In this document: positions 8,013-18,277 of the stretch, one piece after another | Position numbering within the stretch: position 1 is the stretch's first letter | Layout: every line of letters begins with the position of its first letter | DNA from: a virus | Virus record (IMG/VR): IMGVR_UViG_3300029258_001906 | Coordinates: 1 to 45,368 of that record | DNA length: 45,368 nt | Strand: one strand, 5' to 3' | Made by a program: the position numbers and the translations under genes | Notes under the pieces: model-generated | Database searches by the model: none | The model's input: only the letters and a program-made list of their open reading frames with translations | Told to the model about the DNA's origin: nothing

Positions 8013-11009
8013 TTATGTCTCCTCACTAACGTCCATATCCATTATCAAAGAGACCAAAGTACATGGATACGGAACGGTCTGAATAACCCACATAGTACGC
8101 CATTCAGCGTACAAATCAAAACCACTTTGTTCACGAACTCCAGTATAAAGAAGAGGAGGTCTATCAGTATATTGATCGCCTCTTCTAAAAGCAATGCGTT
8201 GCATATTATACGGATCTGTCCCATAAGAAACGCCCATACTTTTCCGGAACATTAAATTAATTTTTGTCACTGATTTCAGTTTTCCAGGTGTTATACCAGT
8301 GGACAATAAAAGCTCTAAAGGCATGGTCTGAACTCGACCGTAATAAAAAAGACCCACAATTGCATAAGTTACCTGATAGTCTAATGTAATCCCTCCGTCC
8401 TCTACAACACAGTCTGGATGGATACCTCCATCAGCTATTATCGAAACTGTCTCTCCTTCTAAATGTCCAAGACCCGAAATGGTGTCCTGAGTAAAATACC
8501 AAGTACCTCTTGCGATTGTATCAGTGCTTTCAAAATCCTGTAAAATTTTACATCTAACTAATGTCTCAGAGACATACTCAGTTATCTCGGCGATTCCCTG
8601 TTCAGTACCAGTAAGATGTTTCACAACAATCCTACGTCCTATATCTGAAGAGCTGAATATAGACGCACTGGATCCAAAATCAATATCAGTACCAGTCACA
8701 GCGGCCGGAGTGACATCTATATCTTCTACAGTAGTATCTAATTCAAGAGCACTGTCTAAATGTACTTGACGTTTCTGAGCATAAAACATAAGGTTTCTAT
8801 ATTTCAAATCATCCGCACTTTTATCGTCAGCTGAGTCCCCGGAATAAATATCTGTTCGTTCTGGTATTCGAGGATTTTTTGCCAGGTACTCAACGTATCG
8901 ACGTGTAACCCCATCAACTTCACGTTCAACTGCAATCCATACCCTATCTTTATTATCCTCTTGCGGTTGACCGGCTACAGTTAAAACAGTTCCTTCCGCG
9001 GCGATGATCTGTCGATTCCAGGCAGAGATTCCTTCATCAGCATTATACACAAAAGTTAATAATCGTCCGGCATTTGTAACTCCCCAAATCTGATTCGGAT
9101 TTCCCTGCTGATACGCGATTTGAATAATTCCATTTTCAGCGACTTCATCTGATTGTATGGTTTCGTCTTTCGATTTAAAACCATCATTGATAATATTATA
9201 TTTAAAACTGAAAACTACTTCACCACCACGTTGAACATATAAAATATCGGTACCAAAATTTACAGGCATCATATCCGCTACACCAAAACTATCAACAGGA
9301 AAAGATTCAATAGCTGTCCCAGAGATAGGAACAGAATCAGATCCTCCGTTAACTTTCAACATACCGGCATAAGTCCCTACCGCCAAGAACTGACGGGTCC
9401 CTGCAAAAAATCTTACCCTATCAACAGAAGAAGTGGACGCAGAAGTTAAAGGATACCAAACCGCATTGTCATCACTACTCCCTACCGTAAAATTATCATA
9501 TCGAGTAGATCCATCCGTTAGATCCGGAGACATAGACCCAAAAATATAATCTGGATCATTTAAACTACCACCATGAAAAAGACGCCCGCCATAAAACCCT
9601 ACAGCGGCCGGAGCATTTCCATCAAGCAAAGATACCCCTCCAGATACGTAGGGAGAGTAACTTGTCGTATCCACACCAATAGTAAAATTATAATCATCGA
9701 TTTTAGTGACAGTAAAAAGAATGTGATTCAATTCCGTCATTCCGGTAATATCTTCCAACAATACAGAATCTCCTGTTATCAAATTATGCTCGTTACTGGT
9801 TGTCACCTGTCCTGGACTGGCATTAGATATATTAGTTATTGTCCCCTGGTCAAAAGGATCCGCGGTACGTTCATATGTACCAAGCGTCCATGTTCCGTCC
9901 CCATATCGAATTAATTTTCGAGGCGCATAAGATGGGTGATCTATATACATAACGTCCGCTTTCTGAGCGAACTTTAACTGTTTAAGATCTGCTTCTTCAT
10001 ATGGCGACTCTATCTCATATACCCGTGCAACTGTACCACTTCCCACATATGCGTCAAAGGCTGAGGTGTCAATAGGATTTCCGTCCTGATCTGTCAATGT
10101 AAAAGTGTTTGAAGCGGGTGCTGTAAAAGACACCTTAATGTTATTCAACTGCGGAGTAACCGCGCTATCTGAAGTATGTAAAAAAGCCTTGACCTTCAAA
10201 GTACCACTTCCAGAAAAAGACGCTATATTTGCATGGATCGTTGCCGCAGTATTACTCTGTGCATACGTGCCGTCACTGGCTACCCATGAAGCGCCATCCC
10301 AATATTGATAGTTCAATCCATTATCTGTCGAAAGAATATAAGTAATTTCAGTATTGGCCGGTTTTGTAGAGGTCTCCACAAACTCATCTAAAGGTGCAAT
10401 AAAAGCGAAACCAGTTTTAGTTTCTATCGTAGGATCGGCAGTGGAATATGGAGGTACGTTCACCAGTTTTGCGACACCACCAGTTACCTCTATCAATGCG
10501 GCATTATAGGTATAGTTTGCTCCATTGGAAAAAGTCCAATTACGTTCAGAAACTCCCGGATCCGGAGAACTGGCCACAAGAAAAAAACGACCATTAAGTT
10601 CATCCATACCAACACAGCCGTCAATATAAACCTCATCCCCATTTACATAAGAATGTCCTACTACTGTTAAGACTCCCGGATATGCTTGAGTTATACCGCT
10701 AATATCCAACGCGTCTTCGGTAACTACACCACCGTTAGTAAAAATACGCATGTACCCTTCTGTAAAAGAAAGTATATATGCTTGATCGTCTGAAAAAGTA
10801 AAAGGAATAAAATGAGCTACGTTGTTTCTTCGAGTAGTTCGGGAATATAAAAATCCTGGACGATATTCGGTAGGTCCGTGTAACTGAGTTAAAAAATTAT
10901 CACCGGTCAAAACACCGCTTTTATAGAGATCCAAATTTGGACGCCCCATTAATTTAGGCGTCAAGATCCCATTACGAAAATCATATATAGGAAGATTAAG
11001 TCCTGCCAT
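8013..11009 (-). CDS. Tail nozzle protein (tail tubular protein B-like)
   Basis: 998 residues. The N terminus (YDFRNGILTPKLMGRPNLDLYKSG, then an HGPTEYRPGF.Y motif) is the typical opening of podovirus tail tubular protein B / nozzle proteins, and the rest is beta-rich with propeller-like repeats (for example FYGGRLFHGGS near residue 475). The gene lies directly after the tail-tube adaptor gene with a 14-bp overlap, as in T7 genes 11 and 12. The product should form the hexameric distal end of the short tail. Its ribosome site is weak (GGGGC), so translation coupling to the upstream gene is likely. It is somewhat longer than T7 gp12. Confidence 0.88.
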   Translation of the reverse strand: MAGLNLPIYDFRNGILTPKLMGRPNLDLYKSGVLTGDNFLTQLHGPTEYRPGFLYSRTTRRNNVAHFIPFTFSDDQAYILSFTEGYMRIFTNGGVVTEDALDISGITQAYPGVLTVVGHSYVNGDEVYIDGCVGMDELNGRFFLVASSPDPGVSERNWTFSNGANYTYNAALIEVTGGVAKLVNVPPYSTADPTIETKTGFAFIAPLDEFVETSTKPANTEITYILSTDNGLNYQYWDGASWVASDGTYAQSNTAATIHANIASFSGSGTLKVKAFLHTSDSAVTPQLNNIKVSFTAPASNTFTLTDQDGNPIDTSAFDAYVGSGTVARVYEIESPYEEADLKQLKFAQKADVMYIDHPSYAPRKLIRYGDGTWTLGTYERTADPFDQGTITNISNASPGQVTTSNEHNLITGDSVLLEDITGMTELNHILFTVTKIDDYNFTIGVDTTSYSPYVSGGVSLLDGNAPAAVGFYGGRLFHGGSLNDPDYIFGSMSPDLTDGSTRYDNFTVGSSDDNAVWYPLTSASTSSVDRVRFFAGTRQFLAVGTYAGMLKVNGGSDSVPISGTAIESFPVDSFGVADMMPVNFGTDILYVQRGGEVVFSFKYNIINDGFKSKDETIQSDEVAENGIIQIAYQQGNPNQIWGVTNAGRLLTFVYNADEGISAWNRQIIAAEGTVLTVAGQPQEDNKDRVWIAVEREVDGVTRRYVEYLAKNPRIPERTDIYSGDSADDKSADDLKYRNLMFYAQKRQVHLDSALELDTTVEDIDVTPAAVTGTDIDFGSSASIFSSSDIGRRIVVKHLTGTEQGIAEITEYVSETLVRCKILQDFESTDTIARGTWYFTQDTISGLGHLEGETVSIIADGGIHPDCVVEDGGITLDYQVTYAIVGLFYYGRVQTMPLELLLSTGITPGKLKSVTKINLMFRKSMGVSYGTDPYNMQRIAFRRGDQYTDRPPLLYTGVREQSGFDLYAEWRTMWVIQTVPYPCTLVSLIMDMDVSEET

Positions 11010-11646
11010 TTTGCCCCGTGTATAAACCGGTTGTCCGGGATCCTCCGTAGAGCCTCCGTCCCTGAAGCAATTTGCTCTGTCTATACGCTACCGGGGGGTT
11101 AACCTTCCCGTTATTTGCTTTAGCTTCTACCTGTGCTACTTTTTTTCCATCCTGCACTCGCTTTTGCAAGGCGACATTACCGGTAAGTTTAAAAACAATT
11201 TTTTCCGCTATACAATAAGCGAAATAGATTTTAAAAGATGGACTGAATTTTGTCACTTCAGTCTGATCGAAAACATATCCAATATCTAAAGACTCTGCAC
11301 CTCCGTTATCAATATAAAGGTTTCCATTCTCTATCATATAGTTCCATTTTGAAAGAGGATAGTCCCAATACTTAATAAAACTTAAAGAAATATAATCTGC
11401 GGGAAGCACATATGCGTCATCAAAACCGAAATCAGGCGCGGTAGCATTAAGGGGAATAGCTTTTCTTGTAGACGCAAAAACCCAGGGAAATCCCTCTAAA
11501 GCTGTCTGCCGCAGATCGTCATACCATCTATCAGCAACTACCGCCGCTTTATCATCCCCGGGTACTTCTACATCGTTAATGTTTTCTGTCTTAATAATAT
11601 CAAAGGCTAAATTAACGATGTCAGTTTTTGCATTGGCTACACTCAT
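10996..11646 (-). CDS. Head-tail adaptor / tail tubular protein A-like
   Basis: 216 residues. The N-terminal helices (AKTDIVNLAFDIIKTENI.D, then ADRWYDDLRQTALEGFPWVFA) and the following F.Y.LP.DY.......Y segment match the adaptor family that includes T7 gp11. The position before the nozzle gene agrees. It should form the ring between portal and nozzle. A hairpin at 11649-11670 covers the GGAGAAGG ribosome site, so translation may be controlled. Confidence 0.85.
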   Translation of the reverse strand: MSVANAKTDIVNLAFDIIKTENINDVEVPGDDKAAVVADRWYDDLRQTALEGFPWVFASTRKAIPLNATAPDFGFDDAYVLPADYISLSFIKYWDYPLSKWNYMIENGNLYIDNGGAESLDIGYVFDQTEVTKFSPSFKIYFAYCIAEKIVFKLTGNVALQKRVQDGKKVAQVEAKANNGKVNPPVAYRQSKLLQGRRLYGGSRTTGLYTGQNGRT

Positions 11647-11648
11647 AC

Positions 11649-11670
11649 CTTCTCCTTTTTTGGGGAGAAG
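11649..11670 (-). promoter_or_regulatory. Hairpin that hides the ribosome site of the adaptor gene
   Basis: In the transcript, CUUCUCC (11670-11664) pairs with GGAGAAG (11655-11649) around an 8-nt loop of mostly A. The 3' arm is the ribosome site and the start codon is at 11646. This could limit initiation until a ribosome or protein opens the stem. Confidence 0.6.
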
Positions 11671-11695
11671 CGGAAGAGCCTTTCGGCTCCTCCGC
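11670..11695 (-). other. Strong 11-bp intergenic hairpin with GAAA tetraloop
   Basis: The arms 11695-11685 and 11680-11670 pair over 11 bp (one G-U) around a stable GAAA tetraloop. No U-run follows, so this is more likely an RNA stability or processing element than a rho-independent terminator. It stacks on the ribosome-site hairpin at 11649-11670. Confidence 0.65.
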
Positions 11696-11731
11696 CCAAC
11701 ATGACATCAGACATTCTCCCTTTGGAACTTA

Positions 11732-12241
11732 TTAAGACGCCGCTTTCAGTTCTCTACGGACAAGGCGAAGTTTTACGCACACAACACCTGTCGCGGCCGC
11801 GTCCTTGTTTATCGTCAAAGCAAGCACGTAGCTCTGTCTTTCACTGCAAACATCACTTACAAGTGAATGAAGAGCCGCGTCCTGATTGGCGATAGTGACA
11901 GCGGAAATCGGGCTGAGCCCGCTACCAGGTGCAAGAGCACTGGTAAGATCTCCACCATCAACAAGCGCGTCAACATCAAGAACTCCTCCGCCATGTTCCT
12001 CAGTCTCATAGAGACCCAGGTCAACGTCGTCCAAACCTGTGAGCGCGTCACAAGTAATTTCTCCGCCAACCGGAACATAGTTAGAAGGTATCTCGGCGAT
12101 CCGGTAAATCGACGTCGCACTGTCTCCGCTTGTTATGTTCGCTTTCGCGATCACTTCAAGACAATCAGCGCCAGCTACAACTACAGCGTCAATCGGAGTG
12201 TTGTCGGTCGTCTTATACGTTGTTAAATCGACTACAGCCAT
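11732..12241 (-). CDS. Capsid-accessory candidate, unknown function
   Basis: 169 residues, beginning MAVVDLTTYK. It is beta-prone throughout, acidic in the middle (LDDVDLGLYETEEHGGG) and ends KLRLVRRELKAAS. Proteins of this size with a DVDLGLY block are common near phage capsid genes. Position between the collagen-like head protein and the tail adaptor suggests a head decoration or head-completion role, but I do not know the family. Confidence 0.75.
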   Translation of the reverse strand: MAVVDLTTYKTTDNTPIDAVVVAGADCLEVIAKANITSGDSATSIYRIAEIPSNYVPVGGEITCDALTGLDDVDLGLYETEEHGGGVLDVDALVDGGDLTSALAPGSGLSPISAVTIANQDAALHSLVSDVCSERQSYVLALTINKDAAATGVVCVKLRLVRRELKAAS

Positions 12242-12273
12242 TTTATTTTCCTCCTATTGTTAAGGTTGAACTT

Positions 12274-13260
<987 letters not shown>

Positions 13261-13282
13261 TTATTTTATATAAATAACTAAG

Positions 13283-13305
13283 GCGGAAGCGACACGCTCC
13301 CGCCT
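13283..13305 (-). terminator. Hairpin after the capsid gene, possible partial terminator
   Basis: A 9-bp GC-rich stem (13305-13297 with 13291-13283, one G-U) and a 5-nt loop lie just after the capsid stop codon. The following transcript is AU-rich (UUAGUUAUUUAU) but has no clean U-run. It may lower expression of the genes after the capsid or protect capsid mRNA. Confidence 0.55.
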
Positions 13306-13313
13306 GTTATCTA

Positions 13314-14270
13314 TTAAGCATAAAATACAGATGGATCTTTCACTGTGGTCTGGAACTTGATAACATTGTTACCGTTCGTTCTCACAGCACCCGCGGTCAG
13401 AGTAAGTCTCAACCTTACGGTAGAGATCTTAGTCTCTTTAAGCGGTATGATCTCAAACTGTACGCCATCGCTTGCCATACCATAAACAAGCGCACTGTTC
13501 GCCATAGCGAGACAGTCTCTCGTTCCGGAAGCCTCATTCAACATCTTTCCGGTTGCGGCCTGGGCTCCGAACGTCACGTTCATCATACCAAGCTGTCTAC
13601 CGAAACCAGACTCATTAGGCATAGCCATCGCGTTTGAAGGATACACAGACTGGAATTGCCACGATGTCAACTGTGTAATACCGCCCATGTCATACTGCTC
13701 ATCTTCCGTGATGACAAACTTCACATTGTTCATCCCGTTTGGAGATACAACTTCCGTACCGGTGAACCTGTGGTTTATCTTTCTCAGAAGATCGATCGTG
13801 ATACCACCCGTTGCGTCCAGGGTAAGACCACCATCATTCGCGAAAGACAGAGCTGTATCGCCTTTTTCCCCGTAGTATACCGTCGCAACCGCGGCGTTTA
13901 TACCTACCTTATCAAGAAAACGATAAGACGCTTTCATCATTTCCTCTGTGATAAGAGCGGATGGATTGGAAGAAGTCGTCTTACGGAACCAGTGTTCGTC
14001 GTAATCAACCTCTATAATCATCCTGTCGGTGTCGAGCTTTCTACGGAAGTAGTTAGCCGAAACACCCTGGGAATTGGCATTATAGGAATTGTCCACCCTA
14101 TAATCAACAGGAGCGATCCCGTCAATATAGAGCTGTTTGCCTTCGACCGTAACTTCTGGATAGAAGCCGCCGAAAAGCCGTGTCTCTTCTTGCTGTGGAA
14201 TTTTCAACAGATTACCGAGGTAATCATCTTTAAGGACTGTTTCCACGCCCGCATAATCGTTTCTCGCCAT
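13314..14270 (-). CDS. Major capsid protein
   Basis: 318 residues. The order scaffold, then this gene, then tail genes is the standard podovirus arrangement, and the gene has its own strong promoter (14383-14411). Visible family-like features are the N-terminal ARNDYAGVETVLKDDYL, the aromatic-rich ANYFRRKLDTDR region, and a C-terminal beta-rich half with VSPNGMNNVKFVITE. An HK97-type fold is expected from known capsid biology, not shown directly. The ribosome site is AAGGAGG. Confidence 0.85.
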   Translation of the reverse strand: MARNDYAGVETVLKDDYLGNLLKIPQQEETRLFGGFYPEVTVEGKQLYIDGIAPVDYRVDNSYNANSQGVSANYFRRKLDTDRMIIEVDYDEHWFRKTTSSNPSALITEEMMKASYRFLDKVGINAAVATVYYGEKGDTALSFANDGGLTLDATGGITIDLLRKINHRFTGTEVVSPNGMNNVKFVITEDEQYDMGGITQLTSWQFQSVYPSNAMAMPNESGFGRQLGMMNVTFGAQAATGKMLNEASGTRDCLAMANSALVYGMASDGVQFEIIPLKETKISTVRLRLTLTAGAVRTNGNNVIKFQTTVKDPSVFYA

Positions 14271-14382
14271 GATATTCCTCCTTATTAGGGTTAGTCAATA
14301 AATTTACTCTATTAACGATACCCGTTTAAGTCGGACGGCGACGCCGATACCCGCTCTGTTACGGACGTTATAATTTACCTCA

Positions 14383-14411
14383 ACTATACCTTATATTTTT
14401 TCTAATGTCAA
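14383..14411 (-). promoter_or_regulatory. Sigma70 promoter for the capsid gene
   Basis: On the minus strand TTGACA (14411-14406), a 17-bp spacer and TATAGT (14388-14383) form a near-consensus promoter. It starts only a few bases after the scaffold stop codon. The leader of about 105 nt carries a repeated CGGGUAUCG word and a small hairpin. Confidence 0.85.
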
Positions 14412-14416
14412 ATATT

Positions 14417-15358
14417 TTACGAAAATAGGTTAATTCCTTTTTCGTCTGCTTGATTTCCTATTTTCATCATTTGTGTATTGATATTAGAAAGTTTCATCTT
14501 TTTAATATGCTCAGGCATATTCTTATCAGCTTTTATCATGCGCTTTTGCTGAGATAACGTCTGAAAATCAGACCTTAAATCTCCGGTCAAATCGCCTTTA
14601 GGCCCGGGCCTATTTATGACCCTACTTTCTCCAGAATAGGTATCATAAATATGTTTCCCAAAAACAATAAGAGGAAGCAACTCATCGTTTGACATTCCTT
14701 TTATCTTATCAGCCAAATAGGCTTTTTCACCCAGAGCTTCTCGCATTACACTCATAAAAGCATTCATCGCGGCCGCTTTGTCCTCACCTAAAACTTCATC
14801 CGCGAGTTTTTGAAAATCAACATTCTGTTTCGCACTTGCCTCAACCGCGGGTCTGGTTAGATCATAAACAACCTCTTCGTATTCTGAGACTATTCCTTCA
14901 GCGGCTTTTTTAGGGAGGCCGTATTTGAACAAGATGTTTTTCATCTTGCTGTCCATTTCTTTATTACGAGGAATGTCTTTGGTGTTCTCAGAACTTTTAA
15001 ACTCATATCCGTCCGCAGTTTCAGGACGCCCAAGTTTAGAATAAAAAGAGTCAAGCTCTTCTTGTGTAGCGTTCTCACCGGGAAGAGGGATCTTATCCTT
15101 TCCTATAAGTTTCTGAGCGCTCGCCATACGGTGCCATAGGTCATTAAAATCTTTGACCTCTTTAGCCCAGGGCTCATTCTTATAGCGATCCGGAATAATA
15201 AAATCTTTATTCTTTGGACCTGACGGTCCTGTTCCTCCTGTCTGTAAACGAGGGTCTATTTTTCCTGTTGCGCCTGTTGCACCTGTTGGCGCGGCACCTA
15301 TAGGTGCGCCGCCTGTAGATCCTGCTCCGCCTGTAGATCCTGCTCCGGGTCCTGTCAT
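14417..15358 (-). CDS. Capsid scaffold protein
   Basis: About 313 residues from the ATG at 15358, which has GGAGG 7 nt upstream. An earlier in-frame ATG at 15388 lacks this. The N terminus is Gly/Thr/Ala rich and collagen-like (GSTGGAGSTGG, GATGATG). Then follow a PDRYK.EPWAKEVKDFNDLWHRMASAQKLIGKDKIPLPG block and LGRPETADGYEF, which are typical of podovirus scaffolding proteins, and a helical charged C-terminal half. It should assemble inside the procapsid and leave before packaging. It lies between portal and capsid genes as expected. Confidence 0.85.
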   Translation of the reverse strand: MTGPGAGSTGGAGSTGGAPIGAAPTGATGATGKIDPRLQTGGTGPSGPKNKDFIIPDRYKNEPWAKEVKDFNDLWHRMASAQKLIGKDKIPLPGENATQEELDSFYSKLGRPETADGYEFKSSENTKDIPRNKEMDSKMKNILFKYGLPKKAAEGIVSEYEEVVYDLTRPAVEASAKQNVDFQKLADEVLGEDKAAAMNAFMSVMREALGEKAYLADKIKGMSNDELLPLIVFGKHIYDTYSGESRVINRPGPKGDLTGDLRSDFQTLSQQKRMIKADKNMPEHIKKMKLSNINTQMMKIGNQADEKGINLFS

Positions 15359-15375
15359 GTTGGTTCCTCCTTTTA

Positions 15376-15708
15376 TTATTGTTCCCAATTATGTCTTTCA
15401 ATCTTCGCTATCGTATCAGAAGATAATCCAAAGCGTATCCTCTCATACACACTTTTAGCACCTAATACCAAAAGTGTTTCTTCCGTATCAATCCGATTTT
15501 CTTTTGTACGTCGAACGGAATCTGTGTCACCTCCGCATAGAAGAAAAAGATACCTAAAAAACTTTTCCCCTTCAGGTGTTGAAGCCACAGACTCAAGCGT
15601 CTTACGCATTTCGTCAACCTTTTTTTCATATTCTTCCAGAGCTTCTTTTCTTTTCTGAGCTACACTCGCTCTGCTAAAAGGTTGTTTGTCTTTTTTATCC
15701 TCTGCCAT
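15376..15708 (-). CDS. Small Bbp19-like phage protein
   Basis: 110 residues. An N-terminal charged helix (KRKEALEEYEKKVDEMRKTLESV) is followed by the STPEGEKFFRYLFLLCGGDTDS segment and a C-terminal helix with GAKSVYERIRFGL. This arrangement resembles the small Bbp19-type proteins found beside portal and scaffold genes in short-tailed phages. Their function is not established. It lies 13 bp after the portal gene and has a strong AAAGGAGG site. Confidence 0.65.
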   Translation of the reverse strand: MAEDKKDKQPFSRASVAQKRKEALEEYEKKVDEMRKTLESVASTPEGEKFFRYLFLLCGGDTDSVRRTKENRIDTEETLLVLGAKSVYERIRFGLSSDTIAKIERHNWEQ

Positions 15709-15721
15709 GTTGGTGCCTCCT

Positions 15722-17500
15722 TTATTGTCCGGCTCCTACCTCTGCCATATTACGAACAGCTCCGCTCTGCGCGGCGGCCGCTTGCGCATTAGCTTGATTG
15801 GCGGCCGCTACTTTTGCATTAGCCTCAATCTTAGCCATTTCCATCTGTGCCGCGGCTCTATTCTTACGGATCATTTTTCGTTCTTCCGGTGTTCGTGTTA
15901 CGATTGAATCCGTAGCTGTTAGTCTTTTCAATTTCTCAGCGGTTCCATCAGGATCAATAACATCGATAAATTCCGGGCTTATTGCTCCGGCTTCTCCCAT
16001 AACAGAAATAAACTTCAAGGTACTTGCAAGTTCTTCGTTATTCATTATCCTGGCGGCCGGAGAAATAAACTCAATATCATACCAATCCATTCCGCTCATC
16101 TGCGCTTTTAAAACCTCTGCCGGAATCTGTACTGGCTGTATCCCGTTTTTGAGAAGTTCTTTAACTTGCGGATTGTTTTTATCATTTGGATCCGCGACTC
16201 CCGCTAACCCCATTCCATATAAAATATCTACGGAACGAGTAATTATCTCTTCCAGAAAAGACATGATCTGTGTAAATATAGGAGAAAGCGCGTCAGATCT
16301 TATCTGTTCACGCATGATAGCTTCTCCTAAAGTCATCCGCTGTTTTGTCTGAAGATCATATAGTTTATCCAAAAGAAAATAACCCGCGATATTTTCATCA
16401 AGTTGTTTAGCCCATTCATACATCACGCGAAGATCTCCTACCTCAAATAATGGAAAGATAGGTTTCTCTGTTGGTATGGTCCCGGATACATTGAACACAT
16501 TCAATGCACCACCAGAAAGATCTACAGCCAAACCGGCGAGAGACCCATTATCAAACATACCAAGTGCGGGTTGAGCTGTTAACTCTCCGCCAAGCGCCAA
16601 GATCTCATTCGCTATATTTTTCTGGACAACCGTTGGCAGTGCGTCCATACCTGGGCCACGACCATAAGATTCATATTCCAGTTTATCATAGAAAAGAACC
16701 TTGAGTGGTAAAGACTCATATCCCCCAGATTCAAGATACTTGTTTTCGTTCGGCATAAAAAGATCCGCCGAATAAGGCATTCCCATCTTCCCTTTTTTAT
16801 TACGTGTCTGTTCCGGGGACCGCGGACGAATAGCTTCACATACAACAAAGCGTTTTGTATGATCGTTATTTTGAACAGCCTGTTTTACCTGAGCCCCGGC
16901 GGCCGCTCCATATCGATCCCAAAGTTCTTCCGCAGAAAAATTGTAATCGATAAACAGCTCCCGGATCTCTCCATTTTTATCATATCCGATATAAAAGGAA
17001 AGAATCGATTTATTGAAATAACTGAGAGGACTGGAATAGTCTCCTTTTTGTGCGACCATTCCGGAAGTACCATACACAACCATTTCAAGAATCGTTTTAA
17101 ACAATGAAGCGGTAAGTCGTGATTTCGGCCGTTCCATATATGTAGCAAGTCCTGTTGTCAGCCAATCAAAATATACTTTCACCCCTTTATTATCCGGAAG
17201 CATTTTTGAAGGAATAATCCTAAAAGTTCCTTTTTCATTTTTCCAGGTCATTCCCATTAACGCGGACGCCATAAGTTTCGCGCTACGTGCGCCGGCGTTA
17301 TCATTAATGTTTCCGTCGTTTTCAAACTGCCCCTGAATTATCTGTGGTGTATAGACCTGATAATCAGATTGAATCTGATAAAAATAAACAGAGAGTTGTG
17401 AATATTGATTATTAAAATTCACCTTCGCTGTTTGATAACCGGTACGAGCTCGTTTTAGTTTTTCGAGTAACGTACCGTTCTCTTGTATTTTATCCGCCAT
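15722..17500 (-). CDS. Portal (head-to-tail connecting) protein
   Basis: 592 residues, a normal size for podovirus portals. Characteristic parts are the N-terminal helical LLEKLKRARTGYQTAKVNFNNQYSQL, the mid-region YESYGRGPGMDALPTVVQKN, and the long C-terminal helices ending in a Gln/Ala-rich stretch (IRKNRAAAQMEMAKIEANAKVAAANQANAQ, split here for length). It forms the dodecameric ring through which DNA enters and leaves the capsid and it contacts the terminase. It follows the terminase and small genes in the packaging cluster. Confidence 0.92.
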   Translation of the reverse strand: MADKIQENGTLLEKLKRARTGYQTAKVNFNNQYSQLSVYFYQIQSDYQVYTPQIIQGQFENDGNINDNAGARSAKLMASALMGMTWKNEKGTFRIIPSKMLPDNKGVKVYFDWLTTGLATYMERPKSRLTASLFKTILEMVVYGTSGMVAQKGDYSSPLSYFNKSILSFYIGYDKNGEIRELFIDYNFSAEELWDRYGAAAGAQVKQAVQNNDHTKRFVVCEAIRPRSPEQTRNKKGKMGMPYSADLFMPNENKYLESGGYESLPLKVLFYDKLEYESYGRGPGMDALPTVVQKNIANEILALGGELTAQPALGMFDNGSLAGLAVDLSGGALNVFNVSGTIPTEKPIFPLFEVGDLRVMYEWAKQLDENIAGYFLLDKLYDLQTKQRMTLGEAIMREQIRSDALSPIFTQIMSFLEEIITRSVDILYGMGLAGVADPNDKNNPQVKELLKNGIQPVQIPAEVLKAQMSGMDWYDIEFISPAARIMNNEELASTLKFISVMGEAGAISPEFIDVIDPDGTAEKLKRLTATDSIVTRTPEERKMIRKNRAAAQMEMAKIEANAKVAAANQANAQAAAAQSGAVRNMAEVGAGQ

Positions 17501-17512
17501 TTGTCACCACCT

Positions 17513-17812
17513 TTATGTTAAACGAGCACTCGCCGTTTCAGGATTCGAGCCCGTTCCTGTTGGTGAAGTAAAAAGGATCCCGGACCTATATGCTCTTTTT
17601 CTTGCGTCTGTCATTGCCTCTTCATCAGTCAACGTACCGGTGTCTGTCGATACCTGTACTCGACTGTCCCCCGACTTTGAATCAAAACCACCGGCCGCTC
17701 CATACGCGGCAACTCCCGCTCCGGCCGCTACAGCCGTCGCTCCTACACCAACACTAAACGCTGTGGCCGCCGAAGCCCCCAACGCTGTTCCGATTGCTGT
17801 AAATAATGGCAT
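17513..17812 (-). CDS. Small Ala/Gly-rich hydrophobic protein
   Basis: 99 residues from the ATG at 17812, which has GGGGG 7 nt upstream. The first 45 residues are a hydrophobic Ala/Gly/Val stretch (IGTALGASAATAFSVGVGAT), which could be membrane-active. The rest is polar and ends in a TGTGSNPETASARLT tail. Similar small proteins occur beside portal genes in other podoviruses. No function is assigned, but a minor virion or ejected protein is possible. Confidence 0.7.
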   Translation of the reverse strand: MPLFTAIGTALGASAATAFSVGVGATAVAAGAGVAAYGAAGGFDSKSGDSRVQVSTDTGTLTDEEAMTDARKRAYRSGILFTSPTGTGSNPETASARLT

Positions 17813-17827
17813 AACCAACCCCCTTTT

Positions 17828-18265
17828 TTAATTAAGCTCTTTGATAAATCTTGTTTCCATAGATTTGAAACCAAGTCTATCATATAACCTAAAGAGCTTC
17901 TCTGTCTTACTGTTGTGCATACAACAAACTGTCATACGCTCAATACCCTGTGCTTTACACCAGTCCTGCACATGATGAAAAAGTTTCAGCCCATATTTCC
18001 GAAACCCTAAACTAACGTACCAAACAACCTCTTCATATACCGGCCGCTTACTACAAAAGTCCTGGACAATATGACCGACAAACAACCCTACCACTTTTTC
18101 ATTTACTTCCACTACAAAAGAAGTATGCCATATTTTTCGGAATATTTCCATTAATCTGTCCAATTCCAAATAATTGCCATACTCACCAAGAGACTCGGTA
18201 TTGAACTGAGAAATCAACTCAACACCGATCGCGAAATCTCTTTCTTCCATAGGTCGTATTTTCAC
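17828..18265 (-). CDS. GNAT-family acetyltransferase
   Basis: 145 residues with the GNAT layout: MKIRPMEERDF at the start, central strands (SFVVEVNEKVVGLFVGHIV), a V.YVSLGFRKYGLKLFHHVQDWCKAQGI stretch that matches the acetyl-CoA-binding region, and LYDRLGFKSMETRFIKEL at the end. The usual R/QxxGxG/A acetyl-CoA motif is degenerate (FRKYGLK). GNAT proteins are often found between terminase and portal genes in podoviruses. The target is unknown. Confidence 0.75.
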   Translation of the reverse strand: MKIRPMEERDFAIGVELISQFNTESLGEYGNYLELDRLMEIFRKIWHTSFVVEVNEKVVGLFVGHIVQDFCSKRPVYEEVVWYVSLGFRKYGLKLFHHVQDWCKAQGIERMTVCCMHNSKTEKLFRLYDRLGFKSMETRFIKELN

Positions 18266-18277
18266 ACAAACAGCTCC

